From: Sphingomonas sp.
GTDB lineage: Bacteria > Pseudomonadota > Alphaproteobacteria > Sphingomonadales > Sphingomonadaceae
Direction: 5' to 3'
NCBI GenBank assembly: GCA_017304655.1
Contig: JAFKLY010000006.1
Location: 1 to 64,000, forward strand
DNA: 64,000 nucleotides
Shown: in pieces, positions 1-7,859 of the stretch
Layout of the letters: each line of letters starts with the position of its first letter
Position numbering within the stretch: the first letter of the stretch is position 1
Translations under genes and position numbers: made by a program
The notes under the pieces: generated by a model
What the model was told of the DNA's origin: nothing
Seen by the model: the letters and a program-made list of their open reading frames with translations, nothing else
Database searches by the model: none

Positions 1-166
1 CGCGAAACGCCCCGTCGTCCATCTCGCTCCGGCCCGACGCCAGAATGCGAAACCCTTCAGGCAGCAGCCCATCGCTCAGCAAATGATACAAGGACGGAAA
101 CAACATCCGATGCGCCAAATCACCGGTCGCGCCAAAAAGTATGAGGGTGGATGACTTGTCGGGCAA
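1..166 (-). CDS. zwf: Glucose-6-phosphate 1-dehydrogenase, N-terminal part (cut by window edge)
   Basis: Reading the minus strand from a TTG at 166 gives a protein beginning [20 protein letters not shown] and running on to the window edge without a stop. The G-A-T-G-D-L-A-x-R nucleotide-binding motif near the N-terminus is the signature of glucose-6-phosphate dehydrogenase, the first enzyme of the oxidative pentose phosphate and Entner-Doudoroff routes. The TTG start is chosen because a GAGAAAGGGG ribosome site lies just upstream and no ATG fits the family start. Only about 55 codons are visible. It points away from the split tRNA and belongs to the host chromosome flanking the mobile element. 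Confidence 0.85.
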   Translation of the reverse strand, partial: MPDKSSTLILFGATGDLAHRMLFPSLYHLLSDGLLPEGFRILASGRSEMDDGAFR

Positions 167-281
167 AGCGAGCCCCTTTCTCGGCTTAACGCGGGAACGA
201 TGACGTTCGCCACCCAGCTTACAGCGGTCCGATCTTTGTGCAAACGCACAATGGGGAAGGCGTTTGGAAAAGCGAAGCCTC

Positions 282-310
282 TGGACGCCGCACGCTGCCA
301 CGCCTAATGG
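282..310 (+). promoter_or_regulatory. Probable promoter of the split host tRNA-Leu
   Basis: A TGGACG box at 282-287 and TAATGG at 305-310 are 17 nt apart and end 18 nt before the tRNA 5' end. The spacer contains ACGCTGCCACGC (292-303), identical to the spacer of the promoter before the element's own tRNA-Leu (1707-1718). The boxes are imperfect, so the call rests mostly on that shared arrangement. Confidence 0.45.
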
Positions 311-327
311 CTGCCATCACGACGCGC

Positions 328-365
328 GCGGGCGTGGCGAAATGGTAGACGCAGCGGACTCAAAA
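328..365 (+). pseudogene. 5' half of host tRNA-Leu(CAA), split by element insertion
   Basis: The segment has the 7-nt acceptor strand GCGGGCG, a D-arm with GGTAGAC, the anticodon-stem strand GCGGA (354-358) and the loop CTCAAAA (359-365) with anticodon CAA. The sequence then departs into the mobile element. The complementary strand TCCGC, the variable arm, the T-arm and the acceptor CGCCCGC-ACCA appear 22.4 kb away at 22752-22797. Joined, the two halves make a standard class II tRNA-Leu. As they stand no complete tRNA is encoded here. Confidence 0.9.
357..365. other. attL core of the integrative element
   Basis: GACTCAAAA occurs here and again at 22743-22751, at the exact points where the host tRNA is interrupted. 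It covers the last two bases of the anticodon stem and the whole anticodon loop. I infer it is the crossover core. The repeat is only 9 bp, too short to rebuild the tRNA at either end. Confidence 0.8.
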
Positions 366-398
366 GCATATTCATATCAATCAGTTATGATATAAATA

Positions 399-465
399 TA
401 GCAAAATCAGTCGGTTAGTGGCAAAATAGTAAGATGGACGCCTAGCGCACATCTAGCACAATTTT
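399..465. promoter_or_regulatory. Candidate integrase arm-binding sites, left end
   Basis: Three related words lie between attL and the integrase start: TAGCAAAATC (399-408), TAGCGCACAT (443-452) and TAGCACAATTTT (454-465). Three similar words sit just inside the right end (22665-22695). Their presence at both ends, and their absence from the chromosome side of the junctions, fits arm-type sites of a lambda-like integrase. This is inferred from pattern only. Confidence 0.45.
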
Positions 466-483
466 GCTCACGAGGTGTCAGCC

Positions 484-1644
484 ATGAAGGATACAGCCCG
501 CCACAAGTTTCTTGACGGAAAAGTTCAGCTCTACATGCGGACAAACAGTCCGCATTGGCAATGCTCCTGCTCAATCGCAGGGAAGCAGATGCGAACGTCC
601 ACCAAAGAAGAAAGCCTAGCCCGAGCCAAGGATGTCGCCCGCGACTGGTATCTCGGTCTTATGGGCAAATACCGTGCCGGTGAAATCAAAGAAGGCACGC
701 CATTCAAGAAGGCCGCCCAACACTTCCTCTCGGAATACACCATCATCACCGAAGGCGAACGCAACGCCAAATATGTCGAAGGCCACGGCATCCGGCTACG
801 TGTCCATCTTTTGCCGTTTTTTGGCGACAAGATGGTGGAGGAGATTACCCCCGGCCTTGTGCAAGAGTATCGCGTCCACCGCATGACCTCGCGCCTCGAC
901 AAAGAGGGCAAGCCCAAGCGCCCATCGCGCTCGACCATCCATTCAGAAATCATCACGCTGCGGCACGTGCTGAAAACAGCCCAACGGCACGGATGGCTGG
1001 CCTACCTGCCGGACATTTCTGCTCCATACAAAACCTCTGGCAAGATCGCGCACCGCGCATGGTTCTCACCCGAGGAATATAAGCAGCTTTACAAGGCCAC
1101 CGGCGAACGGGCGAAAAACCCCAAGAAGGAGCGGTGGCGGTCAGCCTGCGAAGATCTCCACGACTATGTGCTGTTCATGGTGAACAGCGGCCTACGTCCC
1201 GACGAGGCCAAGCGCATCGAGCTGCGCGACGTGGAGATTGTCGCAGACGGGCCAAAGGACGAGAAAATCCTTCACATCGCCGTGCGCGGCAAGCGCGGCG
1301 TCGGCTACTGCAAAACCATGCCAGGGGCGGTGCTGCCGTTCCAGCGCATGAAGAAACGTCACAACCTCGGTCCAACGGACCTCATTTTTCCGAAAATTCA
1401 GCGCGAGCTGTTCAATACCATTTTGGACGAACTGGGGATGAAATCAGACCGCGAGGGCAACGCGCGCACGGCCTACAGCCTGCGCCATACTTATATCTCA
1501 TTCCGCCTGATAGAAGGGGCAGACATCTACCAAGTCGCCAAGAATTGCCGCACCAGCGTCGAAATGATAGAGAAATTCTATGCTTCCCATATTAAGGATA
1601 TGATCGACGCATCGGCGATCAATACACGACGACCAAAACGGTAA
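484..1644 (+). CDS. int: Tyrosine recombinase/integrase of the element
   Basis: A 386-residue site-specific recombinase that should catalyse insertion into and excision from the tRNA-Leu anticodon loop. The N-terminal third resembles a DNA-binding SAM-like core-binding domain. The C-terminal catalytic domain shows the first arginine in NSGLRPDEAKRIEL, the box SLRHTYIS, and the nucleophile tyrosine in KFYASHI about 20 residues from the end. The histidine that usually starts box II is replaced by tyrosine, a known variant. A GTG at 475 is in frame, but ATG 484 is preferred because GAGG (472-475) is then 8 nt upstream. The gene is adjacent to attL and reads inward, followed closely by the element's tRNA-Leu. 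Confidence 0.93.
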   Translation: MKDTARHKFLDGKVQLYMRTNSPHWQCSCSIAGKQMRTSTKEESLARAKDVARDWYLGLMGKYRAGEIKEGTPFKKAAQHFLSEYTIITEGERNAKYVEGHGIRLRVHLLPFFGDKMVEEITPGLVQEYRVHRMTSRLDKEGKPKRPSRSTIHSEIITLRHVLKTAQRHGWLAYLPDISAPYKTSGKIAHRAWFSPEEYKQLYKATGERAKNPKKERWRSACEDLHDYVLFMVNSGLRPDEAKRIELRDVEIVADGPKDEKILHIAVRGKRGVGYCKTMPGAVLPFQRMKKRHNLGPTDLIFPKIQRELFNTILDELGMKSDREGNARTAYSLRHTYISFRLIEGADIYQVAKNCRTSVEMIEKFYASHIKDMIDASAINTRRPKR

Positions 1645-1697
1645 CTTTGTGATATTGACGGAATCACCTATTTGGTATCATATCATCGTCTTATCGG

Positions 1698-1726
1698 TTG
1701 ACGCAGACGCTGCCACGCAGCATATG
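1698..1726 (+). promoter_or_regulatory. Probable promoter of the element-borne tRNA-Leu
   Basis: TTGACG (1698-1703) and CATATG (1721-1726) are separated by 17 nt, and the tRNA begins 12 nt after the second box. The spacer word ACGCTGCCACGC matches that before the split host tRNA (292-303). This suggests the replacement tRNA was captured together with its sphingomonad promoter. Confidence 0.55.
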
Positions 1727-1737
1727 CGCAACCGCTA

Positions 1738-1822
1738 GCCGGTGTGGTGAAATTGGTAGACGCGCTGGATTCAAAATCCAGTTCCGCGAGGAGTGTCGGT
1801 TCGAGTCCGACCACCGGCACCA
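1738..1822 (+). tRNA. tRNA-Leu(CAA), complete, carried by the element
   Basis: This 85-nt class II tRNA has acceptor GCCGGTG paired with CACCGGC, encoded CCA, a D-arm with GGTAGAC, anticodon stem CTGGA/TCCAG around loop TTCAAAA (anticodon CAA, reading UUG), a long variable arm and T-arm GTCGG-TTCGAGT-CCGAC. It has the same anticodon as the host tRNA that the element splits, but a different body sequence, so it is not a simple duplicate. It lies about 90 nt downstream of the integrase with its own likely promoter. I infer that it compensates for the disrupted host gene. Confidence 0.95.
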
Positions 1823-1968
1823 TCTTTATTGTCCCTGAAATAGCGCCGAACGGCGCTTGCCCTTGGCCGAAAGCCAGAACGATGGCGTCGGCCTTTTGCG
1901 AAGGTTCAGCCTGAACAGGCTGAACCGTTGGGCATCAGGTTCCCGAACGGGAACCGCCCATCGCCTTC

Positions 1969-2340
1969 TTATTCCTCTACAAGCAAATCTGCGAAGCGCG
2001 ACTTGGCGGGCTTGCTCGCCAGCACCGCCGCTCGCGCGGTTTCATCATCCCATAGCAGTCGCTCGACCTTGCCTCGCAGGAGAGTCTTGGCGGCACGCCG
2101 TATCTGTTCGCCCGCCTTGAGCGCCTGAACAGTCTTTCCGGCAGCTTCGTCTTTCGTGATCGTGCACCCCCGCACGAGGAGCTTCACCCAACCGTCCTCA
2201 CCCCGTTGCAACACTTCTGCGGCAACCTGGCGCTCGCCAATTCGGAGTGCCTTGCCCTTGCGGCGATTGTGAAAGACGCCTTCCTTCCACCGGATGACGT
2301 CAGCCGCGATAAAGTCCTGTGCCTCTATCCATTGCTCCAT
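1969..2340 (-). CDS. Hypothetical protein downstream of the toxin-antitoxin pair
   Basis: A 123-residue soluble protein with many charged residues and no transmembrane segment or recognisable catalytic motif. The start is set at ATG 2340 (MEQWIEAQDFIAADVIRW) because AGGAC lies just upstream and the open frame above it overlaps hepT. It begins 41 nt after the hepT stop on the same strand, so it may be the third gene of the mntA-hepT transcription unit. I do not recognise the family. The C-terminal half is rich in Lys, Arg and Ala and probably helical, which would allow nucleic-acid or protein binding, but nothing more specific can be said. Confidence 0.6.
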   Translation of the reverse strand: MEQWIEAQDFIAADVIRWKEGVFHNRRKGKALRIGERQVAAEVLQRGEDGWVKLLVRGCTITKDEAAGKTVQALKAGEQIRRAAKTLLRGKVERLLWDDETARAAVLASKPAKSRFADLLVEE

Positions 2341-2381
2341 GCTGTCCTGTTCAGCGCCCGTGCCGGACGCAGTGGAAGCTG

Positions 2382-2750
2382 TTAGCGCCTGCGGCCACCG
2401 TCGCGCTGTTCCGCTTCGATGCGCGCTAGTTCTTCGCGGATCATTTGCTTGATAGGTTCGAGCGACCGCGTTCCTTCCCACACCATGTCAGGCATGATGC
2501 TGAAATAGTCGTGGCTGGCGACGTTTCTCAAACCGCGTATCTTATTCCAAGGTATGTCTGGATGCCGCTCTTTCACATCGTCAGGCAGCTTGCCCGTTAT
2601 TTCCCCAAGCATTGATAGACGATAAGTGGTTGCATCCTGAAGGTCTTGGTCATTCAGATAGTCCTCGTAAGACCTATCCTTCAAACTGTCCTCTATGCGT
2701 TGAATCAACACTTGGAGATTGTCGAGGTTATCGCTCAGGTCGCGGCTCAT
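2382..2750 (-). CDS. hepT: HepT-like HEPN ribonuclease toxin (DUF86)
   Basis: A 122-residue all-helical protein with the HepT signature R-x4-H-x-Y seen as RNVASHDY near residues 75-82. In characterised MntA/HepT pairs the HEPN toxin is an RNase and the partner nucleotidyltransferase neutralises it by adding AMP units to the tyrosine of this motif. All three motif residues are present, so an active toxin is expected. The ATG overlaps the stop codon of mntA by one base (TAATG), implying translational coupling. The length is normal for the family. The pair probably stabilises the element and may act in phage defence. Confidence 0.85.
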   Translation of the reverse strand: MSRDLSDNLDNLQVLIQRIEDSLKDRSYEDYLNDQDLQDATTYRLSMLGEITGKLPDDVKERHPDIPWNKIRGLRNVASHDYFSIMPDMVWEGTRSLEPIKQMIREELARIEAEQRDGGRRR

Positions 2751-3046
2751 TAAAAGACCTGCACCATGTCAGCTTCTACTCGCTGCCTGACCCTATCGCG
2801 TAATCCTCTGCGGGGTATGAAATCGACCTTGGTATTCAGATATTCGGAAAGCTCCACTTGAAGCCCGGCTTGATCGAACAAACTAAACCCACGATCCGGC
2901 ACATATTCAAAAAGAAGGTCGAGGTCCGATTTATCGTCCGCCTCGCCGCGCGCCGTAGAGCCAAAGAGATACAGGGCCGAAACGCCTTGCTGGCGCAGCC
3001 TTTGTTCCAACGGCCTCAACCGGGCCAATGCTACCTCTCGTTCCAT
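2750..3046 (-). CDS. mntA: MntA-like nucleotidyltransferase antitoxin
   Basis: A 98-residue minimal nucleotidyltransferase. The motif GSTARGEADDKSDLDLL fits G-S-x10-D-x-D, the metal-binding core of the family, and corresponds to an active AMP transferase. It is first in the mntA-hepT unit and overlaps hepT by one base. ATG 3046 gives MEREVALARLRPLEQ, a normal family start. The upstream AT-rich stretch 3100-3140 holds imperfect inverted TATTGATAATAAG-type sequence and is the likely promoter and possible operator. Confidence 0.87.
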   Translation of the reverse strand: MEREVALARLRPLEQRLRQQGVSALYLFGSTARGEADDKSDLDLLFEYVPDRGFSLFDQAGLQVELSEYLNTKVDFIPRRGLRDRVRQRVEADMVQVF

Positions 3047-3168
3047 ACTTCAATTCTTGCACAGAGCGGCGCAGTAGGCAAGGTGCTACGATGCGCGGCT
3101 ACAGATAACATATTGATAATAAGCATATTATCGTATGCGCTGGCGAGGCCATCGGGGGTGCAAAGCCC

Positions 3169-3381
3169 TTAGAACCCCGGCGGCTTTGGCCCACGCGACT
3201 TTGGCTGCTGTTGCAGGCGCAGGATTGCAGCGTCGATGTTTTGCAGCGAAGCGTAAATATGCGGGTTCAGAAAGACCGACTGACCCATGCTGCGCAGATC
3301 GGCCATGATGCGGCCACGCAGCGCGCGCAGTTCCTGTTCGTTCATGCCGTGCAGCTCGTTGGGGGCGATGAATTGTGACAT
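3169..3381 (-). CDS. Small hypothetical protein of the mobilization region
   Basis: A 70-residue protein, MSQFIAPNELHGMNEQELRA at the start and a proline/lysine tail ending GPKPPGF. ATG 3381 is chosen because GGGAGAAAG lies 4-12 nt upstream; the longer open frame to 3537 passes through a perfect hairpin and has no ribosome site. No known domain was recognised. It is divergent from the membrane protein and coupling protein genes and may be an accessory of mobilization, which is only a positional inference. Confidence 0.6.
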   Translation of the reverse strand: MSQFIAPNELHGMNEQELRALRGRIMADLRSMGQSVFLNPHIYASLQNIDAAILRLQQQPKSRGPKPPGF

Positions 3382-3718
3382 GCTCTTTCTCCCTGTCTGA
3401 ACCGCGACCATCGCGGCCTTCATAAGCAGACAGAGGCAGGGCGTTCGCCTTGGCCGCACTCGACGAAACGCAGTGGAGAAGCCGCGCTTGCGCGGCTTGC
3501 GGACGTAAAGGCGAAGCCCCTGCAAGGATGCGAACAAAGAAGGCCGTGAGTAGCGGGCTGGCAGGGAGGGCAGGCGTTCAATTGCGAACCGTCAGGCGTG
3601 CTGCAATGAAAGAACAACGCCAATCACGCGCTCTCCTGTGCGCCCATCACTGAGAGTAATAAGCTGAATGCTTGATCGTTCCGACTTCCCGCTTAATATG
3701 ACCGCCTGAATCATTGGC
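3382..3718. other. Divergent intergenic region with a perfect hairpin
   Basis: No convincing gene is seen. AAGCCGCG-CTTG-CGCGGCTT (3479-3498) is a perfect 8-bp stem with a 4-nt loop. The rest contains GC-rich short repeats around GGCGAAGCC. Promoters for the gene leaving to the left and for the coupling-protein operon to the right must lie here. Confidence 0.5.
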
Positions 3719-4414
3719 TTGTCGTGCCAGCGGTCGCAGTCGTGGCAGGCTTTGGAGGGCTTGGCCGTGCTGCAATGGGAACAGCTAGTAACACATGGCC
3801 ATGTGCGGGCGGCACGCTGGCGCAAGGCCGCGCCGTTTTTGTTTTGGGGTGCGGTGGCCGCGATCATCCTTGGCGTTTTTCTCGCTCTGTCATTGCCGGA
3901 CTCCCCGCCGTCAACGCGCGTGGCCGAGGCCAAAAACGCATACGCCGACGCGCAGCGGCGCGCCGTCAGCCAGTATATACAGGAGATCGGCGCGAGATTA
4001 AGTCAGCCGCCCCAGCGCGTCGTTCAGGCACCAACGCCGGTCGAAGCCCAAGCGGAGGTAACCTCCACAATTGAGGCGTTAGGCAGGACAGGACGCTTGC
4101 CCGAAGCCGTAACGCGCCAGACCCCAGATGCGTTCTGGCGCGGTGACTGGCAGGCCGAAGGCATTCATGCCGTCGAAGATGAGCGCAGCATTTTGCTTGG
4201 CCATTACGTCGATGTTGCCAATCCCAGCTATGGCGAACAGCCACAGGTGCGACGCATCTTCAGCCTGTTGCGGCGCGACGATGAAGGCACATGGCGGGTC
4301 TATTGCCTCGCAGTGCAGGGCGCGCAGCCGTGCGGCTCGGCCTCTATCGACCCGACCACCATCCCCGCAACCATGCGCGGCCTGCTGCCCGCTGCTGCCT
4401 TCGAGGTGGAATGA
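3719..4414 (+). CDS. Single-pass membrane protein upstream of the coupling protein
   Basis: A 231-residue protein with one hydrophobic segment at about residues 38-57 (FLFWGAVAAIILGVFLALSL) followed by a predicted extracytoplasmic domain of about 170 residues. The start is a TTG at 3719; no better start keeps the conserved-looking SCQRSQSWQALEGLAVLQWE region. The stop overlaps the coupling-protein start (ATGATG), so the two are translationally coupled and probably work together at the membrane. The extracytoplasmic part, with a strand-rich stretch ending in RVYCLAVQGAQPCGS, may stabilise the coupling protein or contact a helper secretion channel. I do not recognise a named family. Confidence 0.65.
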   Translation: MSCQRSQSWQALEGLAVLQWEQLVTHGHVRAARWRKAAPFLFWGAVAAIILGVFLALSLPDSPPSTRVAEAKNAYADAQRRAVSQYIQEIGARLSQPPQRVVQAPTPVEAQAEVTSTIEALGRTGRLPEAVTRQTPDAFWRGDWQAEGIHAVEDERSILLGHYVDVANPSYGEQPQVRRIFSLLRRDDEGTWRVYCLAVQGAQPCGSASIDPTTIPATMRGLLPAAAFEVE

Positions 4415-7008
4415 TGCCAGACTGGATCATCCCCGTTGCCATTGCCATTGCTCTCGGACTGGCCTTGCTATTTGCGCCCACCCGCAGACTCTTGCGCAAG
4501 GCGCTCAATCTCATTCCCGCGTTGGCGCTGCTTGTTATCGGCCTTGCCGCCTACGTGCTGTGGAGGCCCGTCAATTGGCTTATTGCGCGCGTGCCCTTCC
4601 TTGCCAACGCAAGCGAACGCTTCGCGGCAGGGGTGGAGCGCATCGGCACTCGCAAGACCGGATTGCCCGCTGGCGATCGCGCGGCGACCGCGCGGGAACT
4701 ATGGCCCGAAGAACGCTACCCCTTCCTCTATCAAGAGGTGCCGGAAGATATTCGCCGCCCCTTATGGGAGGACGGCAAGCTCGTTGGCGGTCAGGATATT
4801 CCGTGGGCTGCCGACCGCCATTTCGGCGCAGGGATGACCAAAGCCGCAGGGCAATACGGCCTCGCAGCAACCATCATCGCGCTGATCGCGCAACCGATCT
4901 TGCTGCTGGCTTGGAAGGGTGTCACGTCACAGGACGTGACTTCCGCACCTGTTCTGTATGAGCAGTTCCCCGGCGAAGCGCCTGCCTATGTGTCGGGCTG
5001 GGACGTGTGGCAGGCCGTCGCCGCGGATTTAGCCGCCAGCCTGTTTGGCGGCGCTGTTGCCGTCCTTGGCTTACTGGCCGCGTGGCTGTTGATCGCTATA
5101 GGCGTCGGCATTCTTGTCGCTATCGCCGCGATTGAACATTGGCGACGTGAAGCATCTGCACCTTACGAGGTGCTGTCCAAGGACGCTCACGTGCGCTGGC
5201 CCTACCGCGCCGAAGCGCGAGAAATTGCCCGTGCAGGCTATGTGCGACAGGTCGCTCATGCCACGGGGTTTCTGGAAGACGCGCCGCTCTTTGAGATCGG
5301 CAAAGGCACGGGCACCTTCCGCGTGCGCGGCGATATGGCAGCGCCAAGGAAAGGACAAACCCTCGCGCTAGATGGAGAGGCCTTGTTCCAGCACCTGCTG
5401 GTGTTCGGTGGCACCGGCGACGGCAAAACCACCGCAATCCTCAAACCGCTGTTGCGTCAGGTATTCGCGGAGCCGGAGTGCGGCGCATACATCACCGATG
5501 CCAAGGGCGTGCTGTGGCATGACGCGGAAAAAATCGCCGCCGCTGCGGGGCGGTCGGGTGACGTGCTGCGTATCGGCACAGGCACGGGCGAACTTGGCGT
5601 GAATATCACCGCCAGCCTTGCGCCCAATCATATCGCCGCCGTCCTGCGCTCGGTTCTCGCACAGGTCGGCGGGGCGCAGGGTGACACCTTCTGGCCTGAC
5701 ATGGCCGCAAACCTGATGCGCCACGCGCTCACTATTGGGCGTGCCTATGCCGCGACGCCGGAGGGTGAAGGCGAGTCAAAGCGCCTGCATCCGTCGAGCC
5801 TGTGGTGGGCGTATCAGGCAGTGCTGGACGACAAGCGGCTGCAATCGGCGTGCGACGCGATAAGCCGCGCCAATAAGGCCTGCCTTGAAGTCATGGAGGA
5901 AGCCCGCAAGGCGGGCGATCAAGACGCGCTTTTGCGCCAGATCGACCTTACGCGCGTGCTGTCGTCATCCGATGTTGCTGCCAGCCAGTCCTATGTGACG
6001 GCCACATGGAAAGACATGGCAAAGGACACCAAGACGGGCATCACCGCCAATATCTCGCAGCTTATGGACGGGTTCGCGGGCGCGCCTGCTTTGCGCGAGC
6101 GTTTCTTGTGCGGGCTGAATGAGGATACCGCCAGCCTGGACGCGCCGCTCAATTGCAAAATCGCGCTTGTGACCCTGAATACGATGGAGGACGGCTTGCC
6201 CGCGCGCCTTGTCGCCATCCTGCTCAAGACGGTGCTGTATCGGGAAGCGCGGCGGCGCGAGGCTACGTTGAAAAAGCAGGGCGGCAGCCCGCAGGCCAAT
6301 CCCTGCATTGTGATGATGGACGAGGTGCAGGAACTTGCGACCGTTGACCCCACATCCGGCCTCAGCGACGCGACGTTTTGGAACGTCGCGCGCTCCACTG
6401 GAATAGCGGGCGTATTCGCTACGCAGACGGTGGCGGCGCTGACGCAGGCAATGGGCAAAGACGCCGCCGAAAACTTCATGCAACAGGCCCGCAGCAAGAT
6501 ATTCCTGCGTAGCGAAGATCAGGCCACCGTGTCCTATGCCTGTTGGCTGGCGGGAGAGTTCGAGCGCAACCGCGTGTTTGGCGAGGGGCAATGGGAGAGC
6601 TTAGATCAGCGGGAATTGATAAGCGGCTGGTCGCCCTTTGCACCGCTGGACGATGACGCCCCGCCACCCAATGCGGGCAGGGCGGGGTTCTACTTTAAGG
6701 CCGCGCGGGGCTTCTTGGACAGTGCGGCCATTGGCGCGGCAACTGCCAAGCCGACCTATGCACCAGACATGCGCTTCGTGCCGGAAGCGACCGATCAGGC
6801 CACCCAGCTTGCGGCCTTGAGCGCCCAACAGCAAGCGGCATGGCGGCAAGAGGATCGTGACCGCCAATACCGCTCAGAAGGCAACGCGATGGCACCCGCA
6901 ATGACTCCGGCGGACTTCATCGCAATGGGGCGCTGGCACGCATACGCCCATATCCAACGGGCAGGGATAGCACGACAAGACGTAGTGGCACTGTCGCACG
7001 AGTTCTGA
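4411..7008 (+). CDS. Type IV coupling protein, VirD4/TraG-like ATPase
   Basis: An 865-residue inner-membrane ATPase that hands relaxase-bound DNA to a type IV secretion channel. Hydrophobic segments occur near residues 5-20, 30-50, 155-175 and 205-235. The Walker A motif is VFGGTGDGKTT and the Walker B region PCIVMMDEVQEL, followed by TGIAGVFATQTVAALTQAMG as in TraG-type proteins. The start is ATG 4411 or 4414, both just after GAGGTGGA and overlapping the upstream stop. The C-terminal tail after the ATPase is about 150 residues, rich in Ala and Gln. No virB genes follow, so the channel must come from a helper element. Confidence 0.85.
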   Translation: MMPDWIIPVAIAIALGLALLFAPTRRLLRKALNLIPALALLVIGLAAYVLWRPVNWLIARVPFLANASERFAAGVERIGTRKTGLPAGDRAATARELWPEERYPFLYQEVPEDIRRPLWEDGKLVGGQDIPWAADRHFGAGMTKAAGQYGLAATIIALIAQPILLLAWKGVTSQDVTSAPVLYEQFPGEAPAYVSGWDVWQAVAADLAASLFGGAVAVLGLLAAWLLIAIGVGILVAIAAIEHWRREASAPYEVLSKDAHVRWPYRAEAREIARAGYVRQVAHATGFLEDAPLFEIGKGTGTFRVRGDMAAPRKGQTLALDGEALFQHLLVFGGTGDGKTTAILKPLLRQVFAEPECGAYITDAKGVLWHDAEKIAAAAGRSGDVLRIGTGTGELGVNITASLAPNHIAAVLRSVLAQVGGAQGDTFWPDMAANLMRHALTIGRAYAATPEGEGESKRLHPSSLWWAYQAVLDDKRLQSACDAISRANKACLEVMEEARKAGDQDALLRQIDLTRVLSSSDVAASQSYVTATWKDMAKDTKTGITANISQLMDGFAGAPALRERFLCGLNEDTASLDAPLNCKIALVTLNTMEDGLPARLVAILLKTVLYREARRREATLKKQGGSPQANPCIVMMDEVQELATVDPTSGLSDATFWNVARSTGIAGVFATQTVAALTQAMGKDAAENFMQQARSKIFLRSEDQATVSYACWLAGEFERNRVFGEGQWESLDQRELISGWSPFAPLDDDAPPPNAGRAGFYFKAARGFLDSAAIGAATAKPTYAPDMRFVPEATDQATQLAALSAQQQAAWRQEDRDRQYRSEGNAMAPAMTPADFIAMGRWHAYAHIQRAGIARQDVVALSHEF

Positions 7009-7110
7009 CCCGCAACCCGTGGCTGAAAGGTCTGTCTGGCGCGCGCGTCAAAGTTGCGTGAATAATTGCCGAATCGTGTTATTATGGAAATATCGGGAGG
7101 TGCAAGCCAT

Positions 7111-7443
7111 GCGCGGTATTACCGCGCGCTTGGCAAGGGGCGCTTCGCCCCCGTTGCATCCCCAGACCAAGGAGAGCCTTCGTGCCCTCCTGTGGAACCT
7201 CCAGAGCAGGGGATTTCCCTCCCCATGCACCCTGGACCGGGATGTTGCAATATCCGCCATACGCGGCATTGCACCATCCCTTCAAAGGAGCCTTCGCGCT
7301 CCCTTGAAACCCATCGACCGCTGTTTCGGCAGCGGCTTCGACCAAAGGGCTTTCATGCCCTTTGGAAACCAGATCAGGGCGTAGCGACCCCTGAACCCCC
7401 GGCAGGCATTTCGGGCCTGCTACCGACCAAGGCGGTGCCTTGG
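7111..7443. repeat. Array of about ten short hairpins before mobC (candidate oriT region)
   Basis: Successive perfect or near-perfect stem-loops occupy the whole gap between the coupling protein and mobC. They lie at 7111-7127, 7137-7151, 7167-7195 (weak), 7246-7273, 7281-7308 (11-bp stem with one wobble), 7318-7335, 7342-7365 (9-bp perfect), 7374-7394, 7402-7420 and 7427-7443 (7-bp perfect). Several share a frame of GACC at the left foot and GGAACC or GGAAACC at the right foot, while stem sequences differ. They are not tandem copies. Their place directly upstream of mobC and the relaxase suggests the transfer origin or a single-strand structured region. Confidence 0.7.
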
Positions 7444-7466
7444 AACCCTTCATTAGAGGAGGGCGG

Positions 7467-7859
7467 GTGGCGAGAGGAAGTGACAAGCGGCAGCGGACGC
7501 GCATTATCACGTTCCGTGTGTCCGACGACGAATACGCGCGGTATGAGGAACGGGCGTCGCGCGCTGGCCTTGCCGTTGGCGCATTTGCCCGTGCTGCCGG
7601 ACTGGACGAAGCAGGCCCTCGCGCCCGTCGCCGCCGTCCCGTCGAGCATCGCTCACTTGTTCAAGCCTTGGCCGCTCTGAACCGCGTCGGCAATAACCTG
7701 AACCAGCTCGCCCGCAACACCAATCGCGGCCTCGATATTGACGTGCCGCAACTGCGTGACGCGCTGCACCAATATCATGCAGTGATCGCCGCCATATACG
7801 AAGCCCTCGGCATGGAGTCCGCCCGTGATAATCAAGGGCAAGAGTCGGGCAGGCCCTAG
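7467..7859 (+). CDS. mobC: MobC-like relaxosome accessory protein
   Basis: A 130-residue DNA-binding accessory that helps the relaxase open the transfer origin. The N-terminal part TRIITFRVSDDEYARYEERA looks like a ribbon-helix-helix domain, and the C-terminal part SLVQALAALNRVGNNLNQLA is the typical MobC helix (residues about 63-82). The start is GTG 7467 because GAGGAGGG (7456-7463) precedes it; a longer TTG start at 7440 would run into the last hairpin of the array. The gene overlaps the relaxase start by 35 nt, a common mob arrangement. Confidence 0.83.
   Translation: MARGSDKRQRTRIITFRVSDDEYARYEERASRAGLAVGAFARAAGLDEAGPRARRRRPVEHRSLVQALAALNRVGNNLNQLARNTNRGLDIDVPQLRDALHQYHAVIAAIYEALGMESARDNQGQESGRP

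Noticed and set aside
7111..7443. CRISPR array
   Set aside because: The stems are all different and spacing is irregular; no repeated unit of 24-37 bases and no cas genes are present.
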